Assembly: GCA_963711675.1 (NCBI GenBank)
Contig: CAVQFB010000011.1
Location: 1 to 64,000, forward strand
Length of the DNA stretch: 64,000 bases
Direction of reading: 5' to 3'
Source: CAVQFB01 sp963711675
GTDB lineage: Bacteria > Acidobacteriota > Terriglobia > Terriglobales > Acidobacteriaceae
Positions 27,283 through 35,710 of this stretch are shown in pieces. The notes beneath the pieces are model-generated. The model made no database searches and was not told the DNA's origin. It was given only the letters and a program-made list of their open reading frames with translations. The translations under genes were made by a program, and so were the position numbers. The first letter of the stretch is position 1, and every line of letters starts with the position of its first letter.

Positions 27283-27442
27283 GCATTTTCTAGATTTTGC
27301 CTCTAAAATCTTTAAACTCAAAGACTTGGAGCATGTCGTTTGGGCCCAGCCCTTTGTTTTCTGGATTTTGCAGGCACGAGGGGGAGGGGGTGCCCCGCAA
27401 TTTGCCTCGCGCGAGGACGGGTTCCGTCAGTTAGCATGCAGG

Positions 27443-28060
27443 TCAGTGCGCCTTGTCCGTCTCGTCCTTTATCCGCGTCTGGTCGGTAATCCAGTTCACC
27501 TCCCAGGTCTTGCCTCCGTCGTCCGAGAATGATTGCTCGAAATGCGGCACGCTCGTGTTGGTGTTCGACCAGATGAATCGAACAAAGATAGATTTGCCAT
27601 TGAGCGTATCCTGCGCGTAGAACTCTCCGCGGCCGTCCTTGAATTGCCCGATCTGGGGCACGACTAGGGTGCCGTCCTTGGCGTTCGCCCAGTAGAGTCT
27701 CCACTCATGAGTCTGGGGATTGTACAAACGCAGGGTCAGGCCTTCGATGTGCCCGGCAGGACCATCGGTCTCGAACTCCTCGATCTGGGAACGGCCATCC
27801 CATACCTTCCGCGTAACCGAGGTACCATCAAATTCGACCCAGGTCGTGGAGCCCGTCAGGGGATGCAGGCGCCGCTTCAAGTGAATGTTCCAATGGCCTA
27901 TTCGAAATCGAAATCGTGCTGTCCGTCCCGTTCCGCGGTAGTCTGGGCACGCTGATTTCGCCGTTCCCGAATCCGTTTGAGCCATCACGCGCGCCGGGTA
28001 CGACCCGAAAACCAACGCACTCAACAAGAGGTACGTCCGCATAGGCTGCGATCCCTGCAT
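27443..28060 (-). CDS. Secreted DUF1579-like protein
   Basis: About 205 residues. The signal peptide MRTYLLLSALVFGSYPARVMAQ follows a six-residue leader, and GGAGAAGAAACG precedes the ATG at 28060, supporting that start over the TTG at 28078. The mature domain begins FRIGHWNIHLKRRLHP (the family usually reads FxFWxGxWxxxxxR) and repeats beta-strand phrases such as TRKVWDGRSQIEEFE, GLTLRLYNPQTHEWRLYWAN and FEQSFSDDGGKTWEVNW. DUF1579-like proteins are calycin-like beta-barrels of unknown role, common in soil bacteria. It is probably monocistronic; the alpha/beta hydrolase upstream is about 100 bp away. Confidence 0.82.
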   Translation of the reverse strand: MQGSQPMRTYLLLSALVFGSYPARVMAQTDSGTAKSACPDYRGTGRTARFRFRIGHWNIHLKRRLHPLTGSTTWVEFDGTSVTRKVWDGRSQIEEFETDGPAGHIEGLTLRLYNPQTHEWRLYWANAKDGTLVVPQIGQFKDGRGEFYAQDTLNGKSIFVRFIWSNTNTSVPHFEQSFSDDGGKTWEVNWITDQTRIKDETDKAH

Positions 28061-28161
28061 CGTTTCTTCTCCGTCCAAAGATTTGGGGCGGCTACGTTTC
28101 TTGCCCCATCGCCATCTCTATAGACGTGCTTCCCGAGGCAGCGTTTCACGGAGAATTCGCG

Positions 28162-28833
28162 TCAGGCCGCGCGCAGCACTGCTTCCCTCACCCAGCCTTC
28201 AATCGTCTCCCGCACCTCTTTCAGCCGGCCCTCGAAGAAATGATCGGCGCCCTCGATCAGCACCAGCTTCCTGGGCTCGGGCAAGGCGTCCACCATCGCC
28301 TGCAGCTTGGCTTTCGGACCGAACTGATCGCGTGTTCCGCTGACAAACAGCTTGGGCTTCGCGCATGTCGCGAGGAAATCGAAGTTGTAGGGACGCTCAT
28401 CCACGGGCGTGATCGGTGTCCCCAGGCCGATCATCGCTTTCACCCGCTCGTCGGGACACGCGACGCGCAGACCCACCGCCGCACCAAACGAGAATCCGGC
28501 AAAGATCAGGGGCAACGTGAACTCGCGTTCCATCCAGTCGAGCGCGGTTCGCACGTCTTCGGTTTCGCCGATGCCCCCGGCGTGCTCGCCCTCGCTCAGT
28601 CCGGCGCCGCGAAAGTTGAAGCGCAGCACCGGGAACCCAAAGCCGTTCAGCGCCTTCATGGTGTGAAAGACCACTTTGTTGTGCAGCGTCCCGCCATAAA
28701 GAGGATGCGGATGGCAGACGACTGCCGTGTGCGTCGCGTCCGCCGAGCCTGCGTTCAGCAGCGCCTCCAGGCGTCCCGCCGGGCCTTCGAGAAACAGCGA
28801 CTTGATTTGCGAATTCGCCTTCGTCATCGCCAC
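28162..28833 (-). CDS. Alpha/beta hydrolase, COG2945-type
   Basis: 223 residues, the size of the cytoplasmic COG2945 hydrolases. HPHPLYGGTLHNKVV is the family start signature, FNFRGAGLSEGEH follows, GFSFGAA is the nucleophile elbow (serine present), GTRDQFGP the acid turn and GADHFFEG holds the catalytic histidine. All three catalytic residues are visible, unlike in the lipase-like protein at 18418. The substrate is unknown; the group includes acyl esterases. It is divergent from the M20 peptidase gene, with a 70-bp intergenic region. Confidence 0.93.
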   Translation of the reverse strand: MAMTKANSQIKSLFLEGPAGRLEALLNAGSADATHTAVVCHPHPLYGGTLHNKVVFHTMKALNGFGFPVLRFNFRGAGLSEGEHAGGIGETEDVRTALDWMEREFTLPLIFAGFSFGAAVGLRVACPDERVKAMIGLGTPITPVDERPYNFDFLATCAKPKLFVSGTRDQFGPKAKLQAMVDALPEPRKLVLIEGADHFFEGRLKEVRETIEGWVREAVLRAA

Positions 28834-28904
28834 GAGATTACAAGCTCAACAGATTACACCGGGCCGAGATTACACTGCCCGCCGCTATCGTTTATTCTCT
28901 TGGC

Positions 28905-29909
28905 ATGGACGTCGTCGCCTTCACGCGCGCCATGGTCGATATCGAGTCGATCACCGGGAACGAACCCAAGGTCGGAGAATTCCTGCTCGGCGAACTCACC
29001 CGCCGCGGCTGGCAAGCCAAGAGAATGCCGGTGGAGGGTGACCGCTTCAACGTCTATGCCGCGGCCCCTGGAGCGCCGACGCCGGCCGTCGTTTTTTCCA
29101 CCCACATGGATACCGTTCCGCCCTTCATTCCTTCGTCCGAAGACTCGGGGCGGGTGTACGGTCGCGGCTCATGCGACGCCAAGGGCATCATCGCGATACA
29201 GGTCGCCGCGGCCGAGAGGCTCCGCGAGGAAGGTATTCATATTGGGCTTCTTTTCCTGGTGGGCGAGGAACGCGACAGCCAGGGCGCTCGCGCCGCCAAC
29301 GAGCAGCCCATCGGCAGCCGGTTTCTGATCAACGGCGAGCCTACGGAGAACCACATCGCGCTGGCGTCGAAGGGCACGCTTCGTGTGCAGATCGTGGCTG
29401 AGGGCCGCATGGCGCACTCTGCTTACCCGGAGCTGGGAGAATCGGCGATCGACAAGTTGCTTGAAGCGCTCCGGCGGCTGCGCGCCATGAAACTGCCCGC
29501 GAGCAACGACGTCGGCCCCTGCACGCTGAACATAGGCCTGATCGAAGGGGGCCGCGCGCCTAACGTCATTCCTGACCACGCCCAGGCGGAGTTGCTTTAT
29601 CGCCTCGTTGGCCCGGCCGATGATCTGCGCCGCCAGATTGCAAGCACAGTCGAGGGCCTCGCTCGAGCGGACTTCGGCCTCGAAATCCCCTTCGTGCGCC
29701 TGCGCACGGTCGACGGCCTTCCTACCATGATCGCGGCCTTCACGACAGACATCCCGACACTCGGGAATTGGGGAGAGCCGCTGCTCATCGGCCCTGGGTC
29801 GATTCATGTCGCCCACACCGAAGACGAGTATGTAGAGAAGTCGCAGCTTGCGGAGGCAGTCGAGTTGTATTTCACGATTGCAAAGCGCCTTATTGATCCG
29901 GCGAGCTAA
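28905..29909 (+). CDS. M20 family zinc peptidase (ArgE/DapE-like)
   Basis: 334 residues. VVFSTHMDTVPPF and YGRGSCDAKGIIAIQV carry the first metal ligands (His-x-Asp and the bridging Asp), VGEERDSQGA the catalytic glutamate pair, NGEPTEN the next ligand and GPGSIHVAHTEDEYVE the last histidine. The lid/dimerisation domain is at about 165-275. This fits ArgE, DapE or LysK-type deacylases acting on N-acyl amino acids or peptides. The last residues run up to the promoter of the toxin-antitoxin pair. No arginine or lysine biosynthesis gene is close enough to decide the substrate; the aminotransferase at 41616 is 12 kb away. Confidence 0.92.
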   Translation: MDVVAFTRAMVDIESITGNEPKVGEFLLGELTRRGWQAKRMPVEGDRFNVYAAAPGAPTPAVVFSTHMDTVPPFIPSSEDSGRVYGRGSCDAKGIIAIQVAAAERLREEGIHIGLLFLVGEERDSQGARAANEQPIGSRFLINGEPTENHIALASKGTLRVQIVAEGRMAHSAYPELGESAIDKLLEALRRLRAMKLPASNDVGPCTLNIGLIEGGRAPNVIPDHAQAELLYRLVGPADDLRRQIASTVEGLARADFGLEIPFVRLRTVDGLPTMIAAFTTDIPTLGNWGEPLLIGPGSIHVAHTEDEYVEKSQLAEAVELYFTIAKRLIDPAS

Positions 29910-29921
29910 AGCACGTATAAT
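29893..29921 (+). promoter_or_regulatory. Promoter of the toxin-antitoxin pair
   Basis: TTGATC (29893-29898), a 17-bp spacer and TATAAT (29916-29921), close to the sigma-70 consensus. GCACG (29911-29915) and CGTGC (29939-29943) form an inverted repeat around the start of transcription and may be the autoregulatory operator. It overlaps the end of the M20 gene. Confidence 0.75.
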
Positions 29922-29935
29922 TGTGCTGCACGTAA

Positions 29936-30181
29936 ATGCGTGCTCGTATGAAAAGCAATATCACGCTAAAGCTCGATTCCGCACTCCTGCGCGAAGTGAA
30001 GATTCTAGCCGCTGAGGACGGGACCTCGATCAGTGCCTTACTGGCCGCACGACTGGAGCAGATCGTCCGCGAGCGAAAGACGTACGATCGCGCGCGTAGG
30101 CGTGCCATGGCACGGCTTCGCGACGGGATGAACTTGCGCTGGACCCCTCCTGGCTCCCGCGACGAACTGCACGAACGCTGA
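29936..30181 (+). CDS. Antitoxin, ribbon-helix-helix type
   Basis: 81 residues, or 77 from MKSNITL at 29948, which may be the true start. NITLKLDSALLREVKILAAE followed by DGTSISALLAARLEQIV is a ribbon-helix-helix: a beta-strand and two helices. This is a common N-terminus of VapB-like and other antitoxins; the basic, arginine-rich C-terminus (RERKTYDRARRRAMARL) would wrap and neutralise the toxin. It lies 14 bp before the PIN-domain gene and has its own strong promoter, the classical layout of a type II toxin-antitoxin module. Confidence 0.88.
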   Translation: MRARMKSNITLKLDSALLREVKILAAEDGTSISALLAARLEQIVRERKTYDRARRRAMARLRDGMNLRWTPPGSRDELHER

Positions 30182-30195
30182 CGGAGACTAACGCG

Positions 30196-30618
30196 ATGGC
30201 CGGCAAGTTCTTCGTTGACACCAACATTCTCATCTATGCCCATGACCGCTCTGCTGGGCGGAAGCATGACCGTGCCCGTAAACTCATCGAACACTTGTGG
30301 ACAACCGGAGAAGGCGTGCTGAGCACGCAAGTTCTGCAGGAGCTTTGTATCAACCTTCGCCGCAAGGTTCCACACCCGCTCCCGCTCGAAGAAATTCGCC
30401 GCCTCATCGAGGACTACCTCAGTTGGGAAATCGTCGTCAACACGCCTGAGTCGATCCTTCAGGCGATGGCAATCGAGGCACGCTACAAAACCTCTTTTTG
30501 GGATGCGCTGGTGGTACAGGCGGCCGAAAGCGCAGGTGCCGAGATTCTCTACTCTGAGGATTTGGCGGCTGGGCAAACCTATGGAACGATTCGGGTGGTT
30601 AACCCGTTACTGGCATAG
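30196..30618 (+). CDS. vapC: PIN-domain toxin (VapC-like ribonuclease)
   Basis: 140 residues. The PIN-domain acidic residues are intact: FVDTNILIYAHD (first aspartate, about 7), TQVLQEL (glutamate about 48), SFWDALVVQAA (aspartate about 96) and YSEDL (aspartate about 114). VapC toxins cut tRNA or rRNA and stop translation until the antitoxin is renewed. The gene follows the antitoxin by 14 bp. The module sits as a single unit between housekeeping genes; nothing indicates a larger island. Which RNA it cuts cannot be read from the sequence. Confidence 0.93.
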   Translation: MAGKFFVDTNILIYAHDRSAGRKHDRARKLIEHLWTTGEGVLSTQVLQELCINLRRKVPHPLPLEEIRRLIEDYLSWEIVVNTPESILQAMAIEARYKTSFWDALVVQAAESAGAEILYSEDLAAGQTYGTIRVVNPLLA

Positions 30619-30752
30619 CTTCTGAAATTCCCACTCTTCATGCGAAATAGGGTAGCGTAGCCGGGCGTCATTCTGATCTCTCATTTCTTAGTCGATCCTT
30701 CTGTAGCTCTCACACATCCAAGACGGGATAGACTTAAGCCCGGACACTAACC

Positions 30753-32909
30753 ATGACTACCCAGACCCTCAACTCCCTCGCCAAGGCATCATCCTCTTAT
30801 CTGCGGTCTGCCATGCACCAGCCCATCCGCTGGTACGAGTGGGGCGAGGAAGCGTTCACTGCCGCTCAGCAGGAGAACAAACCCATCCTGCTCGATATCG
30901 GCGCGGTCTGGTGCCACTGGTGCCACGTCATGGATCGCGAATCGTACGACGACTCCGCGATCGCGCAAATCGTCAACGAAAACTTTATCGCCGTTAAAGT
31001 CGATCGCGACGAGCGCCCCGATATCGACAGCCGCTACCAGGTGGCGGTCAGCTCCATCAGCGGACAGGGCGGATGGCCCCTCACCGCGTTCCTCACCCCC
31101 GACGGCAAACCTTTCTATGGCGGCACCTATTTCCCGCCCGAAGATCACTACGGGCGCCCCAGCTTCAAGCGCGTCCTGCTCTCGATTGCGAACGCGTACC
31201 GTGAGAAGAACCACGACGTTGTCGATCAGTCCAAAATAGTGGAAGGCGCCATCGCTCACGCTGAATCCTTCGCAGGGCGGAGCGCCAAGTTCTCGCCGCA
31301 GGTGATCGACGCCATCGTGCAGTCAGCGGTGGATATGTTCGATTCGCGAAATGGCGGGTTCGGTCAGGCCCCCAAGTTTCCGCATCCCTCGACCCTTGAC
31401 CTTCTGCTTGAACGTTATGCCCGAACGGGAAGCGACGAATTGCGAAACGTGATCGTCACCACTTTAGATCGCATGGCGAATGGCGGCGTCTACGACCAGC
31501 TCGCCGGAGGATTCCACCGCTATTCCGTCGACGAGCGCTGGGTGGTGCCGCACTTCGAGAAGATGTGCTACGACAATTCCGAACTGCTCAAGAATTATGT
31601 TCACGCCTTCCAGGCGACCAGAACGCAGTTTTATGCCGACGTTGCGCGCGACCTCATTCGCTGGATGGACGAGTGGCTGAGCGATCGTGAGCGCGGTGGC
31701 TTCTACGCATCCCAGGATGCCGACATATCGATGGACGACGACGGCGACTACTTTACCTGGAGCCTCGACGAAACCAAAGCGGTTCTGACCGAAGAGGAAG
31801 CTGAAGCCGCTGCGCTGCGCTATGACATCAAAGAAGTCGGCGAGATGCACCACAACCCGGTCAAGAATGTTCTGTTCGTTCGCCTCCCTCTGGAAGCCAT
31901 CGCGGACCGATTGAAAAAGTCGGTAGAAGAAGCACGAGCCATATTGGAATCTGCCAAAAAGAAGATGTGTGCAGCGCGAGTGCAACGTCCCACGCCTTAC
32001 GTCGACAAGACTGTGTACGTCGGGTGGAACTCGCTGTGCGTCTCTGCTTATCTCGAAGCCGCCAAAGCTCTTGGGCTCAACGACGCCGGCCGCTTCGCGC
32101 TGCGTTCGCTGGATCGCATCCTGTCGGAGGGTTGGTCGCCGCAAACTGGACTGCGGCACGTTATCGCCTACTCCGACCCGCAAGCCGAAACCCGCCATGT
32201 TCCCGGCACACTTGACGATTATGCTTACACCGCGGTGGCCTGCCTCGACGCTTACGAGGCCACAGCCGATATCAGCTACTTCAAGTTTGCGCGCAATATC
32301 GCTGACCTCATGGTGTCAAAATTCTTCGACGCTGCATCGGGCGGATTCTTCGACACTGACCAGAGCAGCCCGAGCACGCTTGGAGTACTCGCCACTCGAC
32401 GAAAGCCTTTCCAGGATTCCCCGACCCCTGCCGGCAACCCTGTGGCTGCCATCGCACTGCTTCGCCTGCACGCCTACACCAACCATGCCTCGTATCGCGA
32501 CAAAGCAGAGCAAACCCTCGAGGTCTTTGCCGGCGTTGCCGGTCAATATGGAATCTTCGCCGCAACCTACGGTATTGCCGCAGTCCACTTGGCTCAGCCC
32601 CATACTCAGGTCGTCGTGATTGGTGAAGGGGAATCTGCCGAGAAGCTTCGTTCGACAGCGGCCCACTCCTTAGCGACGACCAAAGCGGTCATCAAACTCA
32701 CGCCGAATGAAGCCGTCCCCTCGAACCTGCCACCCGCGTTGGCAGAGGCGCTCCCGAATCTTCAGGCCCCGAGACCGGGCGAAAGTGTGGCCCTCGTCTG
32801 TTCGGGGTTCACCTGCCTGCCGCCTGTGGGAGACGAGTCCGGTCTAAAACGAATTCTTGGGGAAGTCGAACAGAAACCAATCCAGGGAGTGATTTCTTGG
32901 CAAAAATAG
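30753..32909 (+). CDS. YyaL/SPATA20-type thioredoxin-domain protein
   Basis: 718 residues. The N-terminal thioredoxin-like domain begins HQPIRWYEWGEEAFTAAQQE and has the motif WCHWCHVMDRESYDD in place of CxxC; FIAVKVDRDERPDID and GGWPLTAFLTPDGKPFYGGT follow. The rest is an all-helical (alpha/alpha)6 barrel typical of N-acylglucosamine 2-epimerase-like glycoside domains, with VPHFEKMCYDN and SQDADISMDDDGDYFTWS. This widespread family has no settled function; a redox or sugar role has been suggested. Here it is a single gene, full length, with a downstream hairpin. Confidence 0.93.
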   Translation: MTTQTLNSLAKASSSYLRSAMHQPIRWYEWGEEAFTAAQQENKPILLDIGAVWCHWCHVMDRESYDDSAIAQIVNENFIAVKVDRDERPDIDSRYQVAVSSISGQGGWPLTAFLTPDGKPFYGGTYFPPEDHYGRPSFKRVLLSIANAYREKNHDVVDQSKIVEGAIAHAESFAGRSAKFSPQVIDAIVQSAVDMFDSRNGGFGQAPKFPHPSTLDLLLERYARTGSDELRNVIVTTLDRMANGGVYDQLAGGFHRYSVDERWVVPHFEKMCYDNSELLKNYVHAFQATRTQFYADVARDLIRWMDEWLSDRERGGFYASQDADISMDDDGDYFTWSLDETKAVLTEEEAEAAALRYDIKEVGEMHHNPVKNVLFVRLPLEAIADRLKKSVEEARAILESAKKKMCAARVQRPTPYVDKTVYVGWNSLCVSAYLEAAKALGLNDAGRFALRSLDRILSEGWSPQTGLRHVIAYSDPQAETRHVPGTLDDYAYTAVACLDAYEATADISYFKFARNIADLMVSKFFDAASGGFFDTDQSSPSTLGVLATRRKPFQDSPTPAGNPVAAIALLRLHAYTNHASYRDKAEQTLEVFAGVAGQYGIFAATYGIAAVHLAQPHTQVVVIGEGESAEKLRSTAAHSLATTKAVIKLTPNEAVPSNLPPALAEALPNLQAPRPGESVALVCSGFTCLPPVGDESGLKRILGEVEQKPIQGVISWQK

Positions 32910-32931
32910 AGGGCTGATTTCTCTCAGCCCT
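32910..32931 (+). terminator. Hairpin after the YyaL-type gene
   Basis: Perfect 8-bp stem AGGGCTGA / TCAGCCCT with a six-base loop starts one base past the stop codon. No U-run follows, so it may act as a weak terminator or 3' stabiliser. A second imperfect inverted repeat (GAACAGGTTAC / GTGACCTTGTTC) lies at 32967-32993, between the two convergent genes. Confidence 0.6.
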
Positions 32932-33001
32932 TACAGGAAGCAGAATTCAACTCTGGGGGAGGTTACGAACAGGTTACTTTAGTGACCTTGTTCTCGACCC
33001 C

Positions 33002-33145
33002 TCAGAGGTTACAATTTGGTCCTCTCTTGGGTGGGCACACCGGAATCGGTCCACCGTCCTGGGTCGGAATCCTAGGGGCGGCAACCGCTTGGTACGTGCC
33101 CACTATTCCAAGCAGCAGGATCAACATCCTGGCTGCACGTTTCAT
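33002..33145 (-). CDS. 47-residue secreted peptide
   Basis: A short gene below usual size cut-offs. It encodes 47 residues with a good signal peptide (MKRAARMLILLLGIVGTY, then QAVA|A) and a 25-residue mature part, starting APRIPTQDGGPIP, with two cysteines (PVCPP and PNCNL) that could form a disulfide. Support: a strong AAAGGAGA site seven bases before the ATG, a promoter with a perfect TATAAT at 33201-33206, and a defined stop. The mature sequence is proline- and glycine-rich and matches nothing I know. It may be a secreted signal, an antimicrobial or a periplasmic small protein. Confidence 0.8.
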   Translation of the reverse strand: MKRAARMLILLLGIVGTYQAVAAPRIPTQDGGPIPVCPPKRGPNCNL

Positions 33146-33518
33146 GGGTTCTCTCCTTTGTAAGAGCCCCCCTCATTGATAGGAACTCTCACGGGGACGG
33201 ATTATACCGACCACACGGTCGCCGCTTAATCGTCATTCTCCAGAAGTACGTAACCTATTGTGAAATCAAGAACCTGCCTTGACGAGACCAAATGAGTACT
33301 GACCTGCTCTATTCAATGTTTTCTTTAATTTACGTGATGTTTTCTGCTAAATCGGTTCAATAGAGCGGCAGACGCCGGGACGGCAGTCGAAGGACCCAGA
33401 ATTTTACGAAATCCGAACAGAAAGTTGGGAACAAGGCGCTTCTTGGAAGCGGAGCCTCACCTCGCCGGGAGATCAAACCGACAATGCAAGTCCCAGTTCT
33501 GCTGCCAGGAAAGCTGTG
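33146..33518. other. AT-rich intergenic region
   Basis: Apart from the promoter of the small peptide gene (33201-33229), this 373-bp region holds no gene I can support. The part at 33280-33370 is unusually AT-rich for this window. Confidence 0.45.
33201..33229 (-). promoter_or_regulatory. Promoter of the 47-residue peptide gene
   Basis: On the minus strand TTAAGC (33224-33229), a 17-bp spacer and a perfect TATAAT (33201-33206). The spacer contains GACC..GGTC, an inverted repeat that may be an operator. Transcription would begin about 50 bp before the ATG. Confidence 0.65.
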
Positions 33519-33842
33519 TCAAGTTTTCTCGCCGCGGAGTTTTGTGCGAACCAGTTCGTCCACCTGATCCATCAAACTGGGCGGGTTGCGCTCCCTCAGC
33601 ACTTGACTGCCATCTCTTGGATCGCCCTCGACATCCTTCTCACGCATTTCCTGCAGGAGCCAGCGGATCTGCCCAACATGCTCGGCAACTTGCTTGATCT
33701 CTCCCAGCAATTCCACTTTCAGCACGCGCAATAGTGGACGTTGCCCATCCATCAGGCCTTGCGCCGACATCTGGTTGAGTTCGGAATGTGCAGCCTGCAA
33801 CTCTTCCACAAGCGCACTCAGTTCTACGCCACTGTGAGTCAC
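33519..33842 (-). CDS. Small hypothetical helical protein
   Basis: 107 residues from a GTG start with AAGGA about nine bases upstream. The sequence is almost all helical with heptad-like leucines (LSALVEELQAAHSELNQMSA; RVLKVELLGEIKQVAEHVGQ; MDQVDELVRTKL), so a coiled coil or helical bundle is likely. No signal peptide, no known domain. It lies 40 bp behind the membrane protein gene on the same strand and may be co-expressed with it. A competing plus-strand frame (33741-34061) has poorer composition. Confidence 0.6.
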   Translation of the reverse strand: MTHSGVELSALVEELQAAHSELNQMSAQGLMDGQRPLLRVLKVELLGEIKQVAEHVGQIRWLLQEMREKDVEGDPRDGSQVLRERNPPSLMDQVDELVRTKLRGEKT

Positions 33843-33882
33843 ATCAACATCCTTCCGGGGAGATTAGAAGTCTCGGCGGCCC

Positions 33883-34794
33883 CTAGGTCTTCGAGGGGAG
33901 TCCTCGTGAACCGTAACCGGCGGCGAAAGCTTTCGGTTTGGCGGGGACCGGTAGCTCCGCCTCAGGCATCGATGCTGGGGCGCCATTGGTTCGCGACAAC
34001 GCACGGTCGACCATATTCTCAAATAGAGGGATCAGTGAATCTGGAGTTGCTGGATGAGTAATGTCCGTCAGGCTGCGTTCCCAGCGATGCGATTGCAGCA
34101 GAGTGGTCGAAGCCTCGCGAGCGGGACTGGTGCGCAGGAAATAAGCGAACCACACCAATATCGCCGCGTTATAGGCGCCCATGTTGACCAGGTCCAGGTT
34201 CATCTGGGTGACAAATCCGCCGGCGCGGGCCGCGACCAGCGCCATTTCGACACTGGCAAACCCGCCAAGTCCCAGCGAGATTCCGAAGCTGTGCTGCCGC
34301 CACGAAATGCCCAGGTATCGCGAGAACACCAGAAGAAAGAGGATCAGCCCGCACTGGATCATCCGCACGCAGCGTTGTGTAGTCAGCGTCGCCTGAATCA
34401 AGGGTGACTGCTGTCCGCTCGGGCTCGAGATCGCTACTACGATCGCCACTAGTAGCATCACCAGCCCGGCCCAGCGGAAGAGCACCGTACCCAGATCTTT
34501 CAGCGTGTGGTATGGACGGAAGACATCGAGGAATATTTCGTGAATGACCTTAAATCCCAGCAGTACGCTGACAGCCGAACCGATCCAATAGGCATAGAAG
34601 AACGCATCATAATTGCCCGAACGATAAATGGGGTAGGTAACACCGAAGATCGCCAGCTGCGCGATCACATAGCTGAAGAACACCGGAAACGTCTTGTGCA
34701 GCTTCCGGAGCAGCATGGCGGTGGCCACCGCCCCCTGCAGGACCGGATGCCCGAACCAGAGCACGTTATAGGCGAGATTGGTGGTTGAAGTCAT
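33883..34794 (-). CDS. Multi-pass membrane protein of unknown function
   Basis: 303 residues with about seven hydrophobic segments (for example VLQGAVATAMLLRKL, FFSYVIAQLAIFGVTYPIY, FFYAYWIGSAVSVLLGF, WAGLVMLLVAIVVAISS, MIQCGLILFLLVFSRYLG, AAILVWFAYFL) and a cytoplasmic, proline-rich C-terminal tail of about 70 residues. The spacing of segments recalls hypothetical seven-helix proteins often seen in Acidobacteria; I know of no assigned function. Its promoter region contains the palindrome GGTAACC..GGTTACC at 34906-34927. Confidence 0.85.
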   Translation of the reverse strand: MTSTTNLAYNVLWFGHPVLQGAVATAMLLRKLHKTFPVFFSYVIAQLAIFGVTYPIYRSGNYDAFFYAYWIGSAVSVLLGFKVIHEIFLDVFRPYHTLKDLGTVLFRWAGLVMLLVAIVVAISSPSGQQSPLIQATLTTQRCVRMIQCGLILFLLVFSRYLGISWRQHSFGISLGLGGFASVEMALVAARAGGFVTQMNLDLVNMGAYNAAILVWFAYFLRTSPAREASTTLLQSHRWERSLTDITHPATPDSLIPLFENMVDRALSRTNGAPASMPEAELPVPAKPKAFAAGYGSRGLPSKT

Positions 34795-35103
34795 CCTCAG
34801 CTCTGCCCATGCATCGTGGGCGTAAGCTCCTCAATTTAGAGCACTCTGCCCGCAGCTTTGGTAAATCTACGATAAACAGATGTACACGATGGATCAATGA
34901 ACCAAGGTAACCTTAGTAATGGTTACCCAAGTCGCCCGCTAACTGCCTGACTTGATTGAAGCTGTTCGTGATTGCCTGGCAACGACGGTGGCTAAATGGA
35001 GGGAAAGCCAAAACGACCGCCGGTTGGAAACTGGGGAAGGCCCGAATACCGAAGTCACATGCAACTATGCCCCGGGAATAAAGCGTGGCCCTGGTACGTC
35101 CCT
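34795..35103. other. Intergenic region with an inverted repeat
   Basis: A 309-bp region without a supportable gene, between the membrane protein gene start and the CBS protein stop. Its one clear feature is the inverted repeat at 34906-34927, listed separately. Confidence 0.45.
34906..34927. promoter_or_regulatory. Inverted repeat, possible operator
   Basis: GGTAACC (34906-34912) and GGTTACC (34921-34927) form a perfect 7-bp inverted repeat separated by eight bases, about 110 bp before the membrane protein gene (minus strand). Confidence 0.5.
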
Positions 35104-35538
35104 TTAAAACTCTGGGGTGGAATGGATGTAAGCCCGCATCATGCGGACCTCATCGTCCTTCTCGTCCAGATCGTGCAAGATCATGTCGCGCAGCGAGACG
35201 ATTCCCACCAACTGCTTGCCTTCACAGATCGGCAGGTGACGGAAGCCATGCCGCCGCATCAACGCCAGGCAAGTCTCCAGCGATTCTTGCGGCCCGACCG
35301 TGAGCGGATCATCGGTCATGACTTCGCCCACGAGTGTCCGGGCAGGATCACGTCCTGTCACCACGACCCGTTTCATCAAGTCACGTTCGGAAAAAACACC
35401 GACCAACACCCCATCCTGCAATACCGGCACAGCGCCAATATTGCGATCGACCATTGCCTGTGCGACATCGAGAACGGTTTGATTGATATCCGCGCGGTAA
35501 GTTTCCTGGCGGCTCACCAGGTCGAAGATACATGCCAT
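35104..35538 (-). CDS. CBS-domain pair protein
   Basis: About 144 residues starting MACIFDLVSRQ; an AGGAGGT site lies just ahead of the ATG at 35538. Two CBS motifs: TVLDVAQAMVDRNIGAVPVL with GVFSERDLMKRV, then SLETCLALMRRHGFRHLPIC with GIVSLRDMI, each ending in the adenosine-binding S-x-x-D pattern. Such stand-alone CBS proteins sense AMP, ATP or NAD and regulate partner proteins by binding. No enzyme or channel is encoded beside it. The frame extends to 35586, but the ribosome site decides the later start. Confidence 0.9.
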   Translation of the reverse strand: MACIFDLVSRQETYRADINQTVLDVAQAMVDRNIGAVPVLQDGVLVGVFSERDLMKRVVVTGRDPARTLVGEVMTDDPLTVGPQESLETCLALMRRHGFRHLPICEGKQLVGIVSLRDMILHDLDEKDDEVRMMRAYIHSTPEF

Positions 35539-35710
35539 CCTGCACCTCCTGAGCTCCGGGTTGGGGAGGGTGCAACTCGCCCGCAAGAATCACGGGATTG
35601 CCACATCTAATGGGCGAAGTATATGACGAAACTTGAACAGTTCAAAGCGGAAAGGAACCTTGTCCGGAAGATCGAACAAACGACCCTTAAGCCTCGTATT
35701 TGCAATGCGC

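Larger units (their letters stand above)
26774..27442. other. Intergenic region with operator and repeats
   Basis: About 670 bp without a gene that I can support. It holds the promoter-operator of the TonB receptor (26810-26840), a GGGTGCC-type repeat at about 26929-26990 and an AGCT heptad repeat at 27253-27282. Open frames at 26826-27121 and 27318-27704 (minus) are composition shadows. Confidence 0.5.

Noticed and set aside
33292..33363. 23-codon hydrophobic open frame
   Set aside because: No ribosome site; the AT-rich stretch makes such frames likely by chance.
33519..34061. Plus-strand frames opposite the helical protein and membrane protein
   Set aside because: Poor composition and no ribosome site; the minus-strand products are helical and more plausible.
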